A stretch of DNA of 64,000 bases from an uncultured Bacilli bacterium (GTDB taxonomy: Bacteria > Bacillota_I > Bacilli_A > RF39 > UBA660). Of the stretch, positions 1-7,242 are shown piece after piece; the stretch's first letter is position 1; every line of letters starts with the position of its first letter. The DNA lies in contig CAKONI010000002.1 of NCBI GenBank assembly GCA_934097105.1, positions 1-64,000 on the forward strand, read 5' to 3'. The position numbers and the translations under genes were made by a program. Below the pieces are notes generated by a model that saw only the letters and a program-made list of their open reading frames with translations, had not been told where the DNA came from and searched no databases.

Positions 1-155
1 AATGTAAGTTCTAAATTACCTGATTTTATTACTTGTTCTTTTGATGCAGTACTACTTCCTTTTAATATTGCATAACTAGATCCTGATATTATAGATAAAA
101 GTCCTACTATAGCAATAATTAAAGATATATAATATTTCTTTGTTCTTACTTGCAT
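1..155 (-). CDS. Exported surface protein, N-terminal part only (runs off left edge)
   Basis: The first 51 codons of a minus-strand gene whose remainder lies left of the window. The start at 153-155 is preceded by a strong TAAGGAGGA ribosome site. The peptide (MQVRTKKYYISLIIAIVG...) has a basic N-terminus, a ~20-residue hydrophobic segment and a GSSYAILKG cleavage-like region, so it is exported or membrane anchored. It differs by only one residue (Arg4 versus Lys4) over the visible part from the N-terminus of the complete protein encoded at 662-2494. The two are tandem paralogues. Whether this copy also ends in a lectin-like variable domain cannot be seen here. Confidence 0.85.
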   Translation of the reverse strand, partial: MQVRTKKYYISLIIAIVGLLSIISGSSYAILKGSSTASKEQVIKSGNLELT

Positions 156-185
156 AGATTTTCCTCCTTAGTATTTTACCATTTA

Positions 186-215
186 ATTTTATCATAATTT
201 TATTTATATAAGCAA
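186..215 (-). promoter_or_regulatory. Sigma-A promoter of the truncated left paralogue
   Basis: On the minus strand, a TTGCTT -35 box (210-215) is separated by 18 bases from a TAAAAT -10 box (186-191), about 30 bases before the start codon. The same boxes with the same spacing lie ahead of the paralogue at 2525-2554, which supports the call. Confidence 0.5.
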
Positions 216-314
216 TATATATTTTAATTTTTATAATTATTTTACACTTAAAAGTTGACTTTAATTATAATTTATGATAAATTTATAATGCTTTAAAGAA
301 AAGGAGGAAATATC

Positions 315-485
315 ATGGCAAAAAATGAATCTAATAGAAAACCAAATGTTAAAAATATTCGTTCTAAAGCGTTAAATAGTACTAAAAAGAAACAAAAATT
401 AAACCTACAAGTAGTAACTCTAGAAAACGGAGAAAAGGTTTCTCTTTCTAATAAAGAAATTAGAACTATGAAAAAAAACGGTTAA
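315..485 (+). CDS. rpmB: Short Cys-less bL28-like ribosomal protein
   Basis: A 56-residue, very basic protein with a perfect ribosome site (AAGGAGGAAAT) six bases before ATG. The stretch IRSKALNSTKKKQKLNLQ, then VVTLENGEKVSLSNKEIRTMKK, follows the bL28 pattern N-R-SHALN-T-R-...NLQ-V...G...V-S-A-R--KK. This suggests large-subunit ribosomal protein L28. The usual N-terminal Cys-x-x-Cys/GK-GNN part is missing or replaced by an Asn/Lys-rich stretch, so it is either a lineage-specific C-minus form or a paralogue. A TTGACT box lies at 255-260 and a TATAAT at 284-289, not at ideal spacing. The gene is monocistronic, with a terminator at its stop codon. Assignment rests on pattern similarity only. 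Confidence 0.6.
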   Translation: MAKNESNRKPNVKNIRSKALNSTKKKQKLNLQVVTLENGEKVSLSNKEIRTMKKNG

Positions 486-503
486 TTATTTAATCGTTTT
501 TTT
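475..503 (+). terminator. Terminator of the bL28-like gene, containing its stop codon
   Basis: Stem AAAACGGTTAA (475-485) pairs with TTAATCGTTTT (490-500) with one G-U pair and a 4-base loop, followed by T residues. The stop codon TAA (483-485) is in the stem. Confidence 0.75.
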
Positions 504-530
504 GTTAAATCTAATAGAAAATTAATATAA

Positions 531-656
531 TTATTTACTTTCATATATTTTGTTGTTATCTTCAAATCTAGTATTTATAGCATCACTTAATTCAAGATTA
601 ACATACTTAATGTTTTCATAATTTAATATTCCAATTTTATATTTTTTCTGACCTTG
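531..656 (-). pseudogene. Possible PfkA C-terminal fragment
   Basis: An open stretch of 41 sense codons lies between two in-frame TAA codons on the minus strand, with no start codon or ribosome site. The peptide includes KKYKIGILNYENIKYVNLEL and then SDAINTRFEDNNKIYESK. Its order of residues (IGI-N, hydrophobic, then a helix with A-I and D--IYE) resembles the last ~40 residues of ATP-dependent 6-phosphofructokinase (VGI-NN-IV--DI-EAL------D--LYEL). I read it as a degraded gene tail left between the two paralogues. The similarity is weak, and another parent gene is possible. Confidence 0.3.
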
Positions 657-661
657 TTAAT

Positions 662-830
662 TTAACTTAAATTACTTATTACAGTACGTGCAGAGTAGGT
701 CGGGTTTGCAGCACCATCATACATGCCGAAGAAGAACAAACCTGCACTGGAATTATTGGGGTAACCACCACTACGCACGAACCAAGAACCAGAAGAGTAT
801 GGGAAGACGGCGTCATCTGAATACCAAGTT
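662..830 (-). other. Candidate DGR variable region (VR)
   Basis: The last ~55 codons of the 610-residue surface protein contain many C- or G-ending codons that are rare in the rest of this AT-rich gene: GAC GCC GTC TTC, then TTC GTG, TAC CCC, TCC, TTG TTC TTC TTC GGC ATG, AAC CCG ACC TAC. The intervening invariant-looking residues use ordinary T/A-ending codons (GGT, GCA, TCT, AAT). A patchwork of NNC/NNG codons is what adenine-specific mutagenesis of AAC/AAG codons in a template repeat would leave. The encoded fold and the C-terminal placement also match known VRs. The template was not found in the window. Confidence 0.6.
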
Positions 831-2494
831 GAACTATTTGATGGGGCCATTTCTATGGTAGCATCCCCTAGTTTTCCTTTTGTATATTCTGTATCACTTG
901 TTCCATAACTATATTTATCATAATATCTTTTATTTGGATATGTACTAAATCCTGACCTGCTAGAGTACATTGCCCCTGACGAATTTACTAAGTTACCCAT
1001 TACATATTCCCATGCTCCCCCACTCATATCGTATATTCCATATATATTTCCAGTAGTTGATGATAGTACTCCTTTTTCTCCATTATATTTATTTGCATCT
1101 GTTGTACATGTTGTAGAACTTTCAGTTGCACTTATTGTATCTGCTCCAATTCCTGTTATATAACTATTACAATTATTTATTGTAACTTCAGTGCATGTTC
1201 CATTAGTGCATCTTCCATATTTTGAGTAAGAAAGATAAGCAACTGCTCCCCATTCCATGTTTTTCATCATATGTGTTTCATCTGCTCCACTAAATCCAAA
1301 ATTGTTTCCACTTGATCTCATATTATATATGTTATTATAGAGTGCACTTACAATTGTACTTCTTAATGATTCCACATTTGGTTTTATTATTTGCCCACTA
1401 GATATTTCAAACTTTCCTACCCATATTCCTGTTAGTTCTTCTCCAGAATCTCTTACATTATCATCATCTTTATCCCACCAGAATGCTGGATGAGTGTAGG
1501 TTGATGTTCCTGCTTTTAAACTTCCATTTGTTGTATCTGTACATGTTTCTGAAGTAGAGGATGTTCCTGTTGCTGTATCTGTACATTTTATAGTACCACT
1601 ACTATTAGTTCCTTTTTCAAATTTTATCTTTATTTCTTCTGGTGTATTTGTATTTAAATATGTATAAGTATATCTTGGAATCCATACCCACATTGTATTT
1701 ATATCATCCATTGGTATTTCTGTCCCAGATATTGCTTCTAAATATTTACTTCTATTTTTTTCTGTAACAGTTACTGCATTCGCCCATATTTTATTATTAT
1801 AATCATACCATCTATAATCAGAATCCATATTTTTTACATCTGCTTTTTTCCAGACACTTTTTGTTTCATCATAATAAACTGGTATCATATTTTCTGTTAA
1901 TTCTGGTGCATTTGCTCCGCTTGTATCTATAGATTTTTGTCCCATACTTTGTTCTATTTCTAGTTCTAGTTTTAGATATACTTTAGCATCTTCTAAATTT
2001 TCTAATTCACTTTCTTTTGCACTATTAAGCCATATTCTTAATTTATATGGTACTACTTCTCCTTTATATATTACTTCTTTATCTATTATATTTTTTGCTT
2101 CACTTAATGTATATGGACCTTTTTCTTTTCCATTTACTTCTATTCCTATTTTTATATATTTATCATTTATAAGAGAACCTGTATAACTGCTAGGAGCACT
2201 ATTTACTAATTTTAAGTTATACTTTGCTGTACCGCTTCCTGTATTTTTTACATTGAAACTATATGTTTCTTCTTGTAGTAATCCATCTTCATCTTTTAAT
2301 ACTGATAATGGTTTATTCATTGTTTCAAAATGTTCAGTTAATGTAAGTTCTAAATTACCTGATTTTATTACTTGTTCTTTTGATGCAGTACTACTTCCTT
2401 TTAATATTGCATAACTTGAACCTGATATTATAGATAAAAGTCCTACTATAGCAATAATTAAAGATATATAATATTTCTTTGTTTTTACTTGCAT
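662..2494 (-). CDS. Exported protein with C-terminal lectin/SUMF1-like domain, probable DGR target
   Basis: A 610-residue exported protein. Residues 1-32 form a signal/anchor segment. Residues ~40-190 form an all-beta region with a YKLRIWL motif, also seen as KYKLRIWL in the protein at 44879-47548. From about residue 270 it follows a formylglycine-generating-enzyme/C-type-lectin-like layout: WVWIPRYTY, WVGKFEIS, MKNMEWGAVAYLSYSKYG, GIYDMSGGAWEYVMGN. The C-terminus has W--R-GG---N-SAG-F-F and ends near AR-VIS. This arrangement is known from DGR-diversified proteins, and codon use in the last ~55 codons (see 662-830) fits that. No reverse transcriptase or template repeat lies in the window. The start has a strong TAAGGAGGAAAT site. 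A near-identical 5' end is found at 1-155. The ligand is unknown. Confidence 0.85.
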   Translation of the reverse strand: MQVKTKKYYISLIIAIVGLLSIISGSSYAILKGSSTASKEQVIKSGNLELTLTEHFETMNKPLSVLKDEDGLLQEETYSFNVKNTGSGTAKYNLKLVNSAPSSYTGSLINDKYIKIGIEVNGKEKGPYTLSEAKNIIDKEVIYKGEVVPYKLRIWLNSAKESELENLEDAKVYLKLELEIEQSMGQKSIDTSGANAPELTENMIPVYYDETKSVWKKADVKNMDSDYRWYDYNNKIWANAVTVTEKNRSKYLEAISGTEIPMDDINTMWVWIPRYTYTYLNTNTPEEIKIKFEKGTNSSGTIKCTDTATGTSSTSETCTDTTNGSLKAGTSTYTHPAFWWDKDDDNVRDSGEELTGIWVGKFEISSGQIIKPNVESLRSTIVSALYNNIYNMRSSGNNFGFSGADETHMMKNMEWGAVAYLSYSKYGRCTNGTCTEVTINNCNSYITGIGADTISATESSTTCTTDANKYNGEKGVLSSTTGNIYGIYDMSGGAWEYVMGNLVNSSGAMYSSRSGFSTYPNKRYYDKYSYGTSDTEYTKGKLGDATIEMAPSNSSTWYSDDAVFPYSSGSWFVRSGGYPNNSSAGLFFFGMYDGAANPTYSARTVISNLS

Positions 2495-2570
2495 AGAATT
2501 TCCTCCTTAGTATTTTACTATTTAATTTTATCATAAATTTATTTATATAAGCAACCTATATTTTAATTTT
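2341..2570. repeat. Direct repeat, copy B (5' end and promoter of tandem paralogues)
   Basis: Second copy of the repeat at 1-230, covering the signal-peptide region, ribosome site, promoter and ~40 bases further upstream of the gene starting at 2494. Confidence 0.9.
2525..2554 (-). promoter_or_regulatory. Sigma-A promoter of the 610-residue surface protein
   Basis: Minus-strand TTGCTT (2549-2554), an 18-base spacer, then TAAAAT (2525-2530), conserved with the promoter at 186-215. Confidence 0.5.
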
Positions 2571-2658
2571 TATAATATAATTGTTTCTTTGTTTTAAAGG
2601 GGAAACTAGAAATAAACAAATACTAAATTTATAAGTGGTTATTTTGAAAAATAGTTAT

Positions 2659-3018
2659 TTATTTTATTAAATTTATTATGTAACTTATTGCTACTAATGA
2701 TATTAGGGTTTTGTAGTGGTTTGATAATTTATATAAGAATTTTTCTAAATGATTATTTTTTGTTATTAGATCTATTATTATAAGTATAGTTGATATTAGA
2801 AAGAATATAAATATGAAAGGTGTTAGTACATTATATTTTATAGCGCTTATTATATCTAAGTTTAATAAGGCTTTAAATCCTCTTGTTAGTCCACATCCTG
2901 GGCAAGGAATATTTGTAATTAATTTTATTGGGCATTTTATATTTAAAATAAATACTACTAGTATTCCGAATACGAGTAGTATCATATATAATAAAATAAT
3001 TTTATTTTCTTTAGTCAC
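2659..3018 (-). CDS. DUF2752 family membrane protein
   Basis: A 119-residue membrane protein with three or four hydrophobic segments. After the first segment comes CPIKLITNIPCPGCGLTRGF, carrying the DUF2752 signature CPGCG-TR. The family has no firmly assigned biochemical role. The start is GTG at 3016-3018, overlapping the last codons of the upstream TM2 gene by 8 bases, so the two are probably translationally coupled. DUF2752 and TM2 proteins often occur together. Family call is firm, function unknown. Confidence 0.8.
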   Translation of the reverse strand: MTKENKIILLYMILLVFGILVVFILNIKCPIKLITNIPCPGCGLTRGFKALLNLDIISAIKYNVLTPFIFIFFLISTILIIIDLITKNNHLEKFLYKLSNHYKTLISLVAISYIINLIK

Positions 3019-3346
3019 GTAATTTATTACCTTCAGCGTCTACAGTTATTGAATCTGTTAGTATTAATATTCCTTCGATTAGGCCCCATATTCCTGATAC
3101 AACTGAAAGAATACCACAGGATAGTATTGTTATTAGAAGTTGTGCTACTGCTTTTTCATTGTAACCTAAATAGAAGTTATGTACTCCGAATGCTCCTAGG
3201 AATATTCCTAAAAGGCCTGCTGCTAGTTTTGATTTTTGATTATTGTTTACATTATTTATTTCATTTGTTTGACTTGTTCCACATTTACCGCAAAAGTTAG
3301 TATTTTCTTTTAATGGTTCTCCACAATTTGGACAGAATTTATTCAT
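3011..3346 (-). CDS. Zinc-ribbon TM2-domain membrane protein
   Basis: A 111-residue protein. Residues 1-25 form a double CxxC zinc ribbon (FCPNCGEPL...FCGKCG). A short Asn-rich linker follows, then a TM2 domain (residues ~40-105) with two hydrophobic segments and the typical GIFLGAFGVHNFYLGY core and a DSITVD-like end. TM2 proteins are small membrane proteins of unknown biochemical activity. It is first in a two-gene unit with the DUF2752 gene, which starts inside its last codons. Confidence 0.85.
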   Translation of the reverse strand: MNKFCPNCGEPLKENTNFCGKCGTSQTNEINNVNNNQKSKLAAGLLGIFLGAFGVHNFYLGYNEKAVAQLLITILSCGILSVVSGIWGLIEGILILTDSITVDAEGNKLRD

Positions 3347-3395
3347 TTTACTTCACTCCTTTATATAATGATATTATCATATTTTTCTTTTATTT

Positions 3396-4625
3396 TCAAT
3401 AAATTATATCTATTATTATGTCTTTGTTTTTTCTTTTGAAATGAGAATATTTAAGACAGTCATAGAATTTATTTATATCTGTTTCTTTGTTTCCATAGAA
3501 TTCTCCGAGTAATTTTTCTTTTTGGATGTAATCTCCTTTTTTTATTTTTAATATTATTCCGGCGTCATATTGGTTATTATTTTCTTTTAATTCATTACAG
3601 ATGAGTCCTACTTTTTTAGCGTCTATTTCTTTTATGTAACCGCTTTTTTTGGATACTAAGTATTTTGGAGAAACTAAATTTATATTTAAATTTCCTCCTT
3701 GATATGTAACGTATTTTTTAAATGTTTCATAGGCTTTTTGAGTATTTAGAGCACTTAATACTTCATGATAGGACTTTTTTTTATTGGCATTTGTTTCCAT
3801 TTGATACATGATGGCTGCCATTTTTAGTACTAGTTCTCTAAGAGGGCCTTTTTCTTCATTTTTTAGTACTTTTATGACTTCTAGTATTTCGGTTTTATTT
3901 CCGATGTTGTTTCCAAGTGGTTCGTCCATTCTTGTTAGCATACATACTACTTTTCTATCATATTTTTTTCCAATTTTAATCATTAGTTTTGCTAGGCGCC
4001 TAGCGTTTTCTATGTTTCCTACTAGGGATCCTTTTCCTACTTTTATATCTATGAGGATTTTTCCGGCTCCACTTGCTATTTTTTTACTCATTATGCTGAT
4101 TGCTATTAGTTCTATGGAGTTTGTTGTGTTTGTTTTGTCTCTTAGAGCGTATACTTTTTTATCCATTGGACATAGATCTTTGGTTTGGGATGATATTACC
4201 ATGTTGCAGTTTTCTAATGATTTTTTTATTTCTTCATTTGTAAGATCTGTTTTTACACCGATGCTATTTAGTTTATCGATGGTTCCTCCGGTATAACCAA
4301 GTGCTTTTCCACTCATTTTTGATATTTTTATTCCTAGGCTTGCTAGAATGGGAAGGACTATTAGACTTGTTTTGTCCCCGACTCCACCGGTTGAGTGTTT
4401 ATCTAGGTAGTTATAGTTTTCTCCTAGTGTTGTGCCACTTTTTACGAAAATATCTGTTAAATCTAAAATATTTTCTTCACATAGTCCGTACGTGCAAATG
4501 TATTTTAATATTTCTGTCATTTTTTCTTCTTCTAATTTATCGGTTAAATAATCATTAAAGGTTTTTTCTAGCAAGTTATATTCTATTTTTTCTTTTTGTT
4601 TTATTTTATTTAATATTTCTTCCAT
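3396..4625 (-). CDS. Pyrimidine-nucleoside (thymidine) phosphorylase
   Basis: A 409-residue enzyme of the DeoA/Pdp family, which splits thymidine or uridine with phosphate to base and (deoxy)ribose-1-phosphate for pyrimidine salvage. An N-terminal helical domain is followed by the phosphate-binding KHSTGGVGDKTS and the family signature region SGKALGYTGGTIDKLNSI, where most members have SGRGLGHTGGT-DKLE. The C-terminal domain includes SPKYLVSKKSGYIKEIDAKK. It is slightly shorter than the usual ~433 residues, with short interior segments. It appears monocistronic. Family call is firm; preference for thymidine versus uridine cannot be read from sequence. Confidence 0.9.
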   Translation of the reverse strand: MEEILNKIKQKEKIEYNLLEKTFNDYLTDKLEEEKMTEILKYICTYGLCEENILDLTDIFVKSGTTLGENYNYLDKHSTGGVGDKTSLIVLPILASLGIKISKMSGKALGYTGGTIDKLNSIGVKTDLTNEEIKKSLENCNMVISSQTKDLCPMDKKVYALRDKTNTTNSIELIAISIMSKKIASGAGKILIDIKVGKGSLVGNIENARRLAKLMIKIGKKYDRKVVCMLTRMDEPLGNNIGNKTEILEVIKVLKNEEKGPLRELVLKMAAIMYQMETNANKKKSYHEVLSALNTQKAYETFKKYVTYQGGNLNINLVSPKYLVSKKSGYIKEIDAKKVGLICNELKENNNQYDAGIILKIKKGDYIQKEKLLGEFYGNKETDINKFYDCLKYSHFKRKNKDIIIDIIY

Positions 4626-4731
4626 AACATTACCTACTTCTTATATTTATATGTTTTATTATATACTTTTATTTTGTTTTTTTCAAGATAGAAAAAAAGT
4701 AAATTATATTTAGGTTTGTATAATTTACTGA

Positions 4732-4848
4732 TTATTTGATTTGATTTGATTTTTTTATTTTTAGTTCCACCAAGAACAGATGTGCAAGAATGATAGACTT
4801 TTTGCGTTTATTATAGAGATTACGAAGGAAATCATAAATATATGGTTT
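4732..4848 (-). other. Possible degraded coding fragment in the 4626-4955 intergenic region
   Basis: The gap between the phosphorylase and the DUF1538 gene holds a minus-strand open stretch of 38 codons without a start (KPYIYDFLRNLYNKRKKSII...). It uses codons uncommon here (CGT, CTC, CGC, CTG). It may be a gene remnant of foreign origin, but no family is recognised and it could be chance. Apart from it and the promoter at 4917-4945, the gap shows nothing. Confidence 0.2.
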
Positions 4849-4916
4849 TTAATCTACCAAATTGCTTTGGAAAGTATGTTAAATTTATTTAACATTTATG
4901 TTTTTTATTTTTGTAA

Positions 4917-4945
4917 TTGAGCACTTTTTATGTTAAACTTATAAT
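4917..4945 (+). promoter_or_regulatory. Sigma-A promoter with near-leaderless transcript
   Basis: TTGAGC (4917-4922), a 17-base spacer and a perfect TATAAT (4940-4945). Transcription would start near 4952, a few bases before the in-frame ATG at 4956, so the DUF1538 mRNA may be leaderless. No GGAGG-type site precedes that ATG. Confidence 0.55.
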
Positions 4946-4955
4946 GGTGATGTTA

Positions 4956-6455
4956 ATGATAGAAAATTTGAAAAATAGTTTTAAGGAGACTGTGCTTGCT
5001 ATTATACCTATTTGTATTATTGTTATGATAGTTGCTTTGCTTTTTGGAATTGATAAGATGACTATTTTGTCTTTTCTAATTAGTTCTGGTCTTCTTATTA
5101 TTGGGATAAGTTTGTTTACTTTTGGAGCGGATTTATCTATGATGATGATTGGAGAGAGATTAGGAAATCATTTAATTAAGAGTAAGAAGATATGGCTTAT
5201 TGTTGGTATTTCATTTTTGATTGGAATTATGATAACGGTTGCGGAGCCTGATCTTAGGGTTCTTGCTGATCAGATTTCTAGTATTCCTACTAATTTGCTT
5301 ATTATATGTGTTGCGATTGGTGTTGGAATTATGCTTGCTCTTGCGTCTTCAAAAATTATTTTTGGTCTTAATTTGAGGACTATTTTAATTATTTGTTATG
5401 GAATAACTTTTGCTCTTCTTTTCTTTGCTCCTGGTAATTTTGTTCCTGTTTCGTTTGATTCTAGTGGGGTTACTACGGGTCCTATTAGTGTGCCTTTTAT
5501 ACTTGCTCTTGGTATTGGGCTTACTTCTTTTAGAACTGATAGTAATTCTCAAAGTGACACTTTTGGTCTTATTGGACTTTGTGCGGTTGGACCTAAGATT
5601 GCGGTTTTACTTCTTAGTTTGTTTTTTGCTGGTGAGAGTAATTTTGATAGTTCTATTTATACTAGTGATTTACCTCTTATGATGCAGTATACTGAGAAGT
5701 TACTTGAATGTATTAAGAATGTTTTTATATCGCTTAGTCCGATTATTGCACTTTTCTTAGTATTTAATATGATTAAGAAAGATGCTTTTACTAGAAAACA
5801 GATAAAGAAAATTGGTATTGGACTGGTTGCTACTTTTTTAGGACTTTGTTTATTTTTAACTGGTGTTGATGTTGGCTTTATGAAGACTGGTTTTCTTATG
5901 GGTCAGATGTTTATTGATTTAGATTATAAATATTACATATTTCCTTTTATAATGATTATTGGATTTTTGGTTGTTTTTGCAGAACCTGCAGTTAAGATTC
6001 TTACTAATCAAGTTGAGGAAATTACTGAGGGAAGTGTTACTAGTAAGATGATGAGAATTACTTTATCTATTGGGGTTGCTCTTGCTATTTGTCTTTCTGT
6101 ATTTAGAGTTATTAGTCACACTACTATTATGTATATTCTGGTAATTACTTATTTGATAGCAATTATTCTTACATTTATAGCGCCAAAGATGTTTACTGCT
6201 CTTGCTTTTGATGCGGGAGGTTCGGTATGTGGGCCACTTACGGCGACGTTTATTTTACCATTTGTGATTGGTATTTGTACATTTCTTGGTGGGGATGTAA
6301 TGATTGATGCTTTTGGTCTTATATCTTTTATTGCAATGAGTCCTCTTATTACTGTTCAGGTGCTTGGAATTATATTTAAGTTTAAAACTAGGCAAGAAAT
6401 ATATAAGAATATTAATGAAGAGGTTGTTGAGTATGACTGGAGGAGTACGTTATGA
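4956..6455 (+). CDS. DUF1538 family multi-pass membrane protein
   Basis: An integral membrane protein of ~499 residues with about 12-14 hydrophobic segments and an internal duplication. Each half has an AEP motif (AEPDLRVLADQ; AEPAVKILTNQVEE) and a D-GG/SSG-x-x-x-GP motif (FDSSGVTTGPISVPF; FDAGGSVCGPLTATF). These are hallmarks of DUF1538, thought to be a transporter family with unknown substrate. In-frame starts exist at 4917 (TTG), 4944, 4950 and 4956. A consensus promoter covers the first two, so 4956 is preferred. The stop TGA overlaps the ATG of the PII-like gene. That pairing suggests transport controlled by a PII-type sensor. Confidence 0.8.
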   Translation: MIENLKNSFKETVLAIIPICIIVMIVALLFGIDKMTILSFLISSGLLIIGISLFTFGADLSMMMIGERLGNHLIKSKKIWLIVGISFLIGIMITVAEPDLRVLADQISSIPTNLLIICVAIGVGIMLALASSKIIFGLNLRTILIICYGITFALLFFAPGNFVPVSFDSSGVTTGPISVPFILALGIGLTSFRTDSNSQSDTFGLIGLCAVGPKIAVLLLSLFFAGESNFDSSIYTSDLPLMMQYTEKLLECIKNVFISLSPIIALFLVFNMIKKDAFTRKQIKKIGIGLVATFLGLCLFLTGVDVGFMKTGFLMGQMFIDLDYKYYIFPFIMIIGFLVVFAEPAVKILTNQVEEITEGSVTSKMMRITLSIGVALAICLSVFRVISHTTIMYILVITYLIAIILTFIAPKMFTALAFDAGGSVCGPLTATFILPFVIGICTFLGGDVMIDAFGLISFIAMSPLITVQVLGIIFKFKTRQEIYKNINEEVVEYDWRSTL

Positions 6456-7144
6456 TAGAGTTATGTTTTGTTATTACGAATGTAAAGAATGATAAATTTT
6501 TAAAGGGAATATATGAAAAGTATGATATGCCATTTAATTTAGTTACGTTTGCAAAGGGTACGGCTTCTGATTCTCTTCTTGAGTATTTTGGGCTTGAGGA
6601 TGTAAAGAAGTATATATATTTTTCTCTTATTAATTCTAATATGAGGAAGGAGATACTTGACTCGATTTCTGAAGAACTTAATTTGAAGAGTCATGGAAAT
6701 GGTATTTGTTTTGTGGTACCGCTTTCAAGTTCTACTAAATATATTTTTGATAATTTAAGTAAGGAGAAAGATATGATTAAAGATAAAAATGATAAAGTTA
6801 ATATAACTAAAGATGAAAATAAGAATAAAAAAGAGTATCATTTGGTGGTTGCTATTGCTAATGAAGGGCATGCTGATAATGTGATGAATGCTGCTAAAAA
6901 GTCTGGGGCTTTTGGAGGTACTCTTATAAGAGGAAGAAGCCTTTTGAAAAATGATAAGAAAAAAGAGTTTTTAGGTTTTACTATTGAACCTGAAAAGGAT
7001 ATCGTTTTAATTGTTACTGAGAATAAACTTAAGAAGAATATTATGAATTCTATTGTTAAGGATACTGGGCTTAAAACTAAAGGAAATGGGATTGTATTTT
7101 CTCTTCCTATAAGTGAGGCAGTTGGTTTGTTTGAAAATAATTAG
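6452..7144 (+). CDS. Tandem PII-like regulator
   Basis: A 230-residue protein made of two ferredoxin-like PII (GlnB-type) modules, residues ~1-100 and ~128-228, joined by a Lys/Asn/Asp-rich linker. The second module (HLVVAIANEGHADNVMNAAK, GTLIRGRSL, KDIVLIVTENKLKKNIMNSI) shows the PII layout. The first ends KSHGNGICFVVPLSS and the second KTKGNGIVFSLPISE, revealing the duplication. It overlaps the DUF1538 gene by ATGA, so translation is coupled. By analogy with GlnK-AmtB and other membrane-transporter PII pairs, it probably senses a small ligand and gates the DUF1538 protein. The ligand is unknown. Confidence 0.75.
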   Translation: MIELCFVITNVKNDKFLKGIYEKYDMPFNLVTFAKGTASDSLLEYFGLEDVKKYIYFSLINSNMRKEILDSISEELNLKSHGNGICFVVPLSSSTKYIFDNLSKEKDMIKDKNDKVNITKDENKNKKEYHLVVAIANEGHADNVMNAAKKSGAFGGTLIRGRSLLKNDKKKEFLGFTIEPEKDIVLIVTENKLKKNIMNSIVKDTGLKTKGNGIVFSLPISEAVGLFENN

Positions 7145-7146
7145 AG

Positions 7147-7167
7147 GTTGCTTAGGCAACTTTTTTT
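7147..7167 (+). terminator. Terminator after the DUF1538-PII operon
   Basis: GTTGC (7147-7151), loop TTAG, GCAAC (7156-7160), then seven T residues, directly after the stop codon. Confidence 0.85.
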
Positions 7168-7218
7168 GTATGATAATTAATAACAAGTGCAGTGCTTAAT
7201 TTGACAAATTATCATACA

Positions 7219-7242
7219 TAAAAAAACACTATTTCTAGTGTT
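7219..7242 (-). terminator. Terminator of the 7235-7906 lipoprotein gene, overlapping its stop
   Basis: Minus-strand stem AACACTA/TAGTGTT (7225-7231 and 7236-7242) with a 4-base loop, followed by a T tract. The stop codon (7235-7237) lies in the hairpin. Confidence 0.8.

Larger units (their letters stand above)
1..230. repeat. Direct repeat, copy A (5' end and promoter of tandem paralogues)
   Basis: Positions 1-230 match 2341-2570 with only scattered mismatches. The repeat spans the first ~51 codons, ribosome site, promoter and upstream AT-rich DNA. It marks a tandem gene duplication and is long enough to support homologous recombination between the copies. Confidence 0.9.

Noticed and set aside
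3808..4296. Plus-strand 162-codon frame
   Set aside because: Shadow of the phosphorylase gene on the other strand, where motifs are clear.
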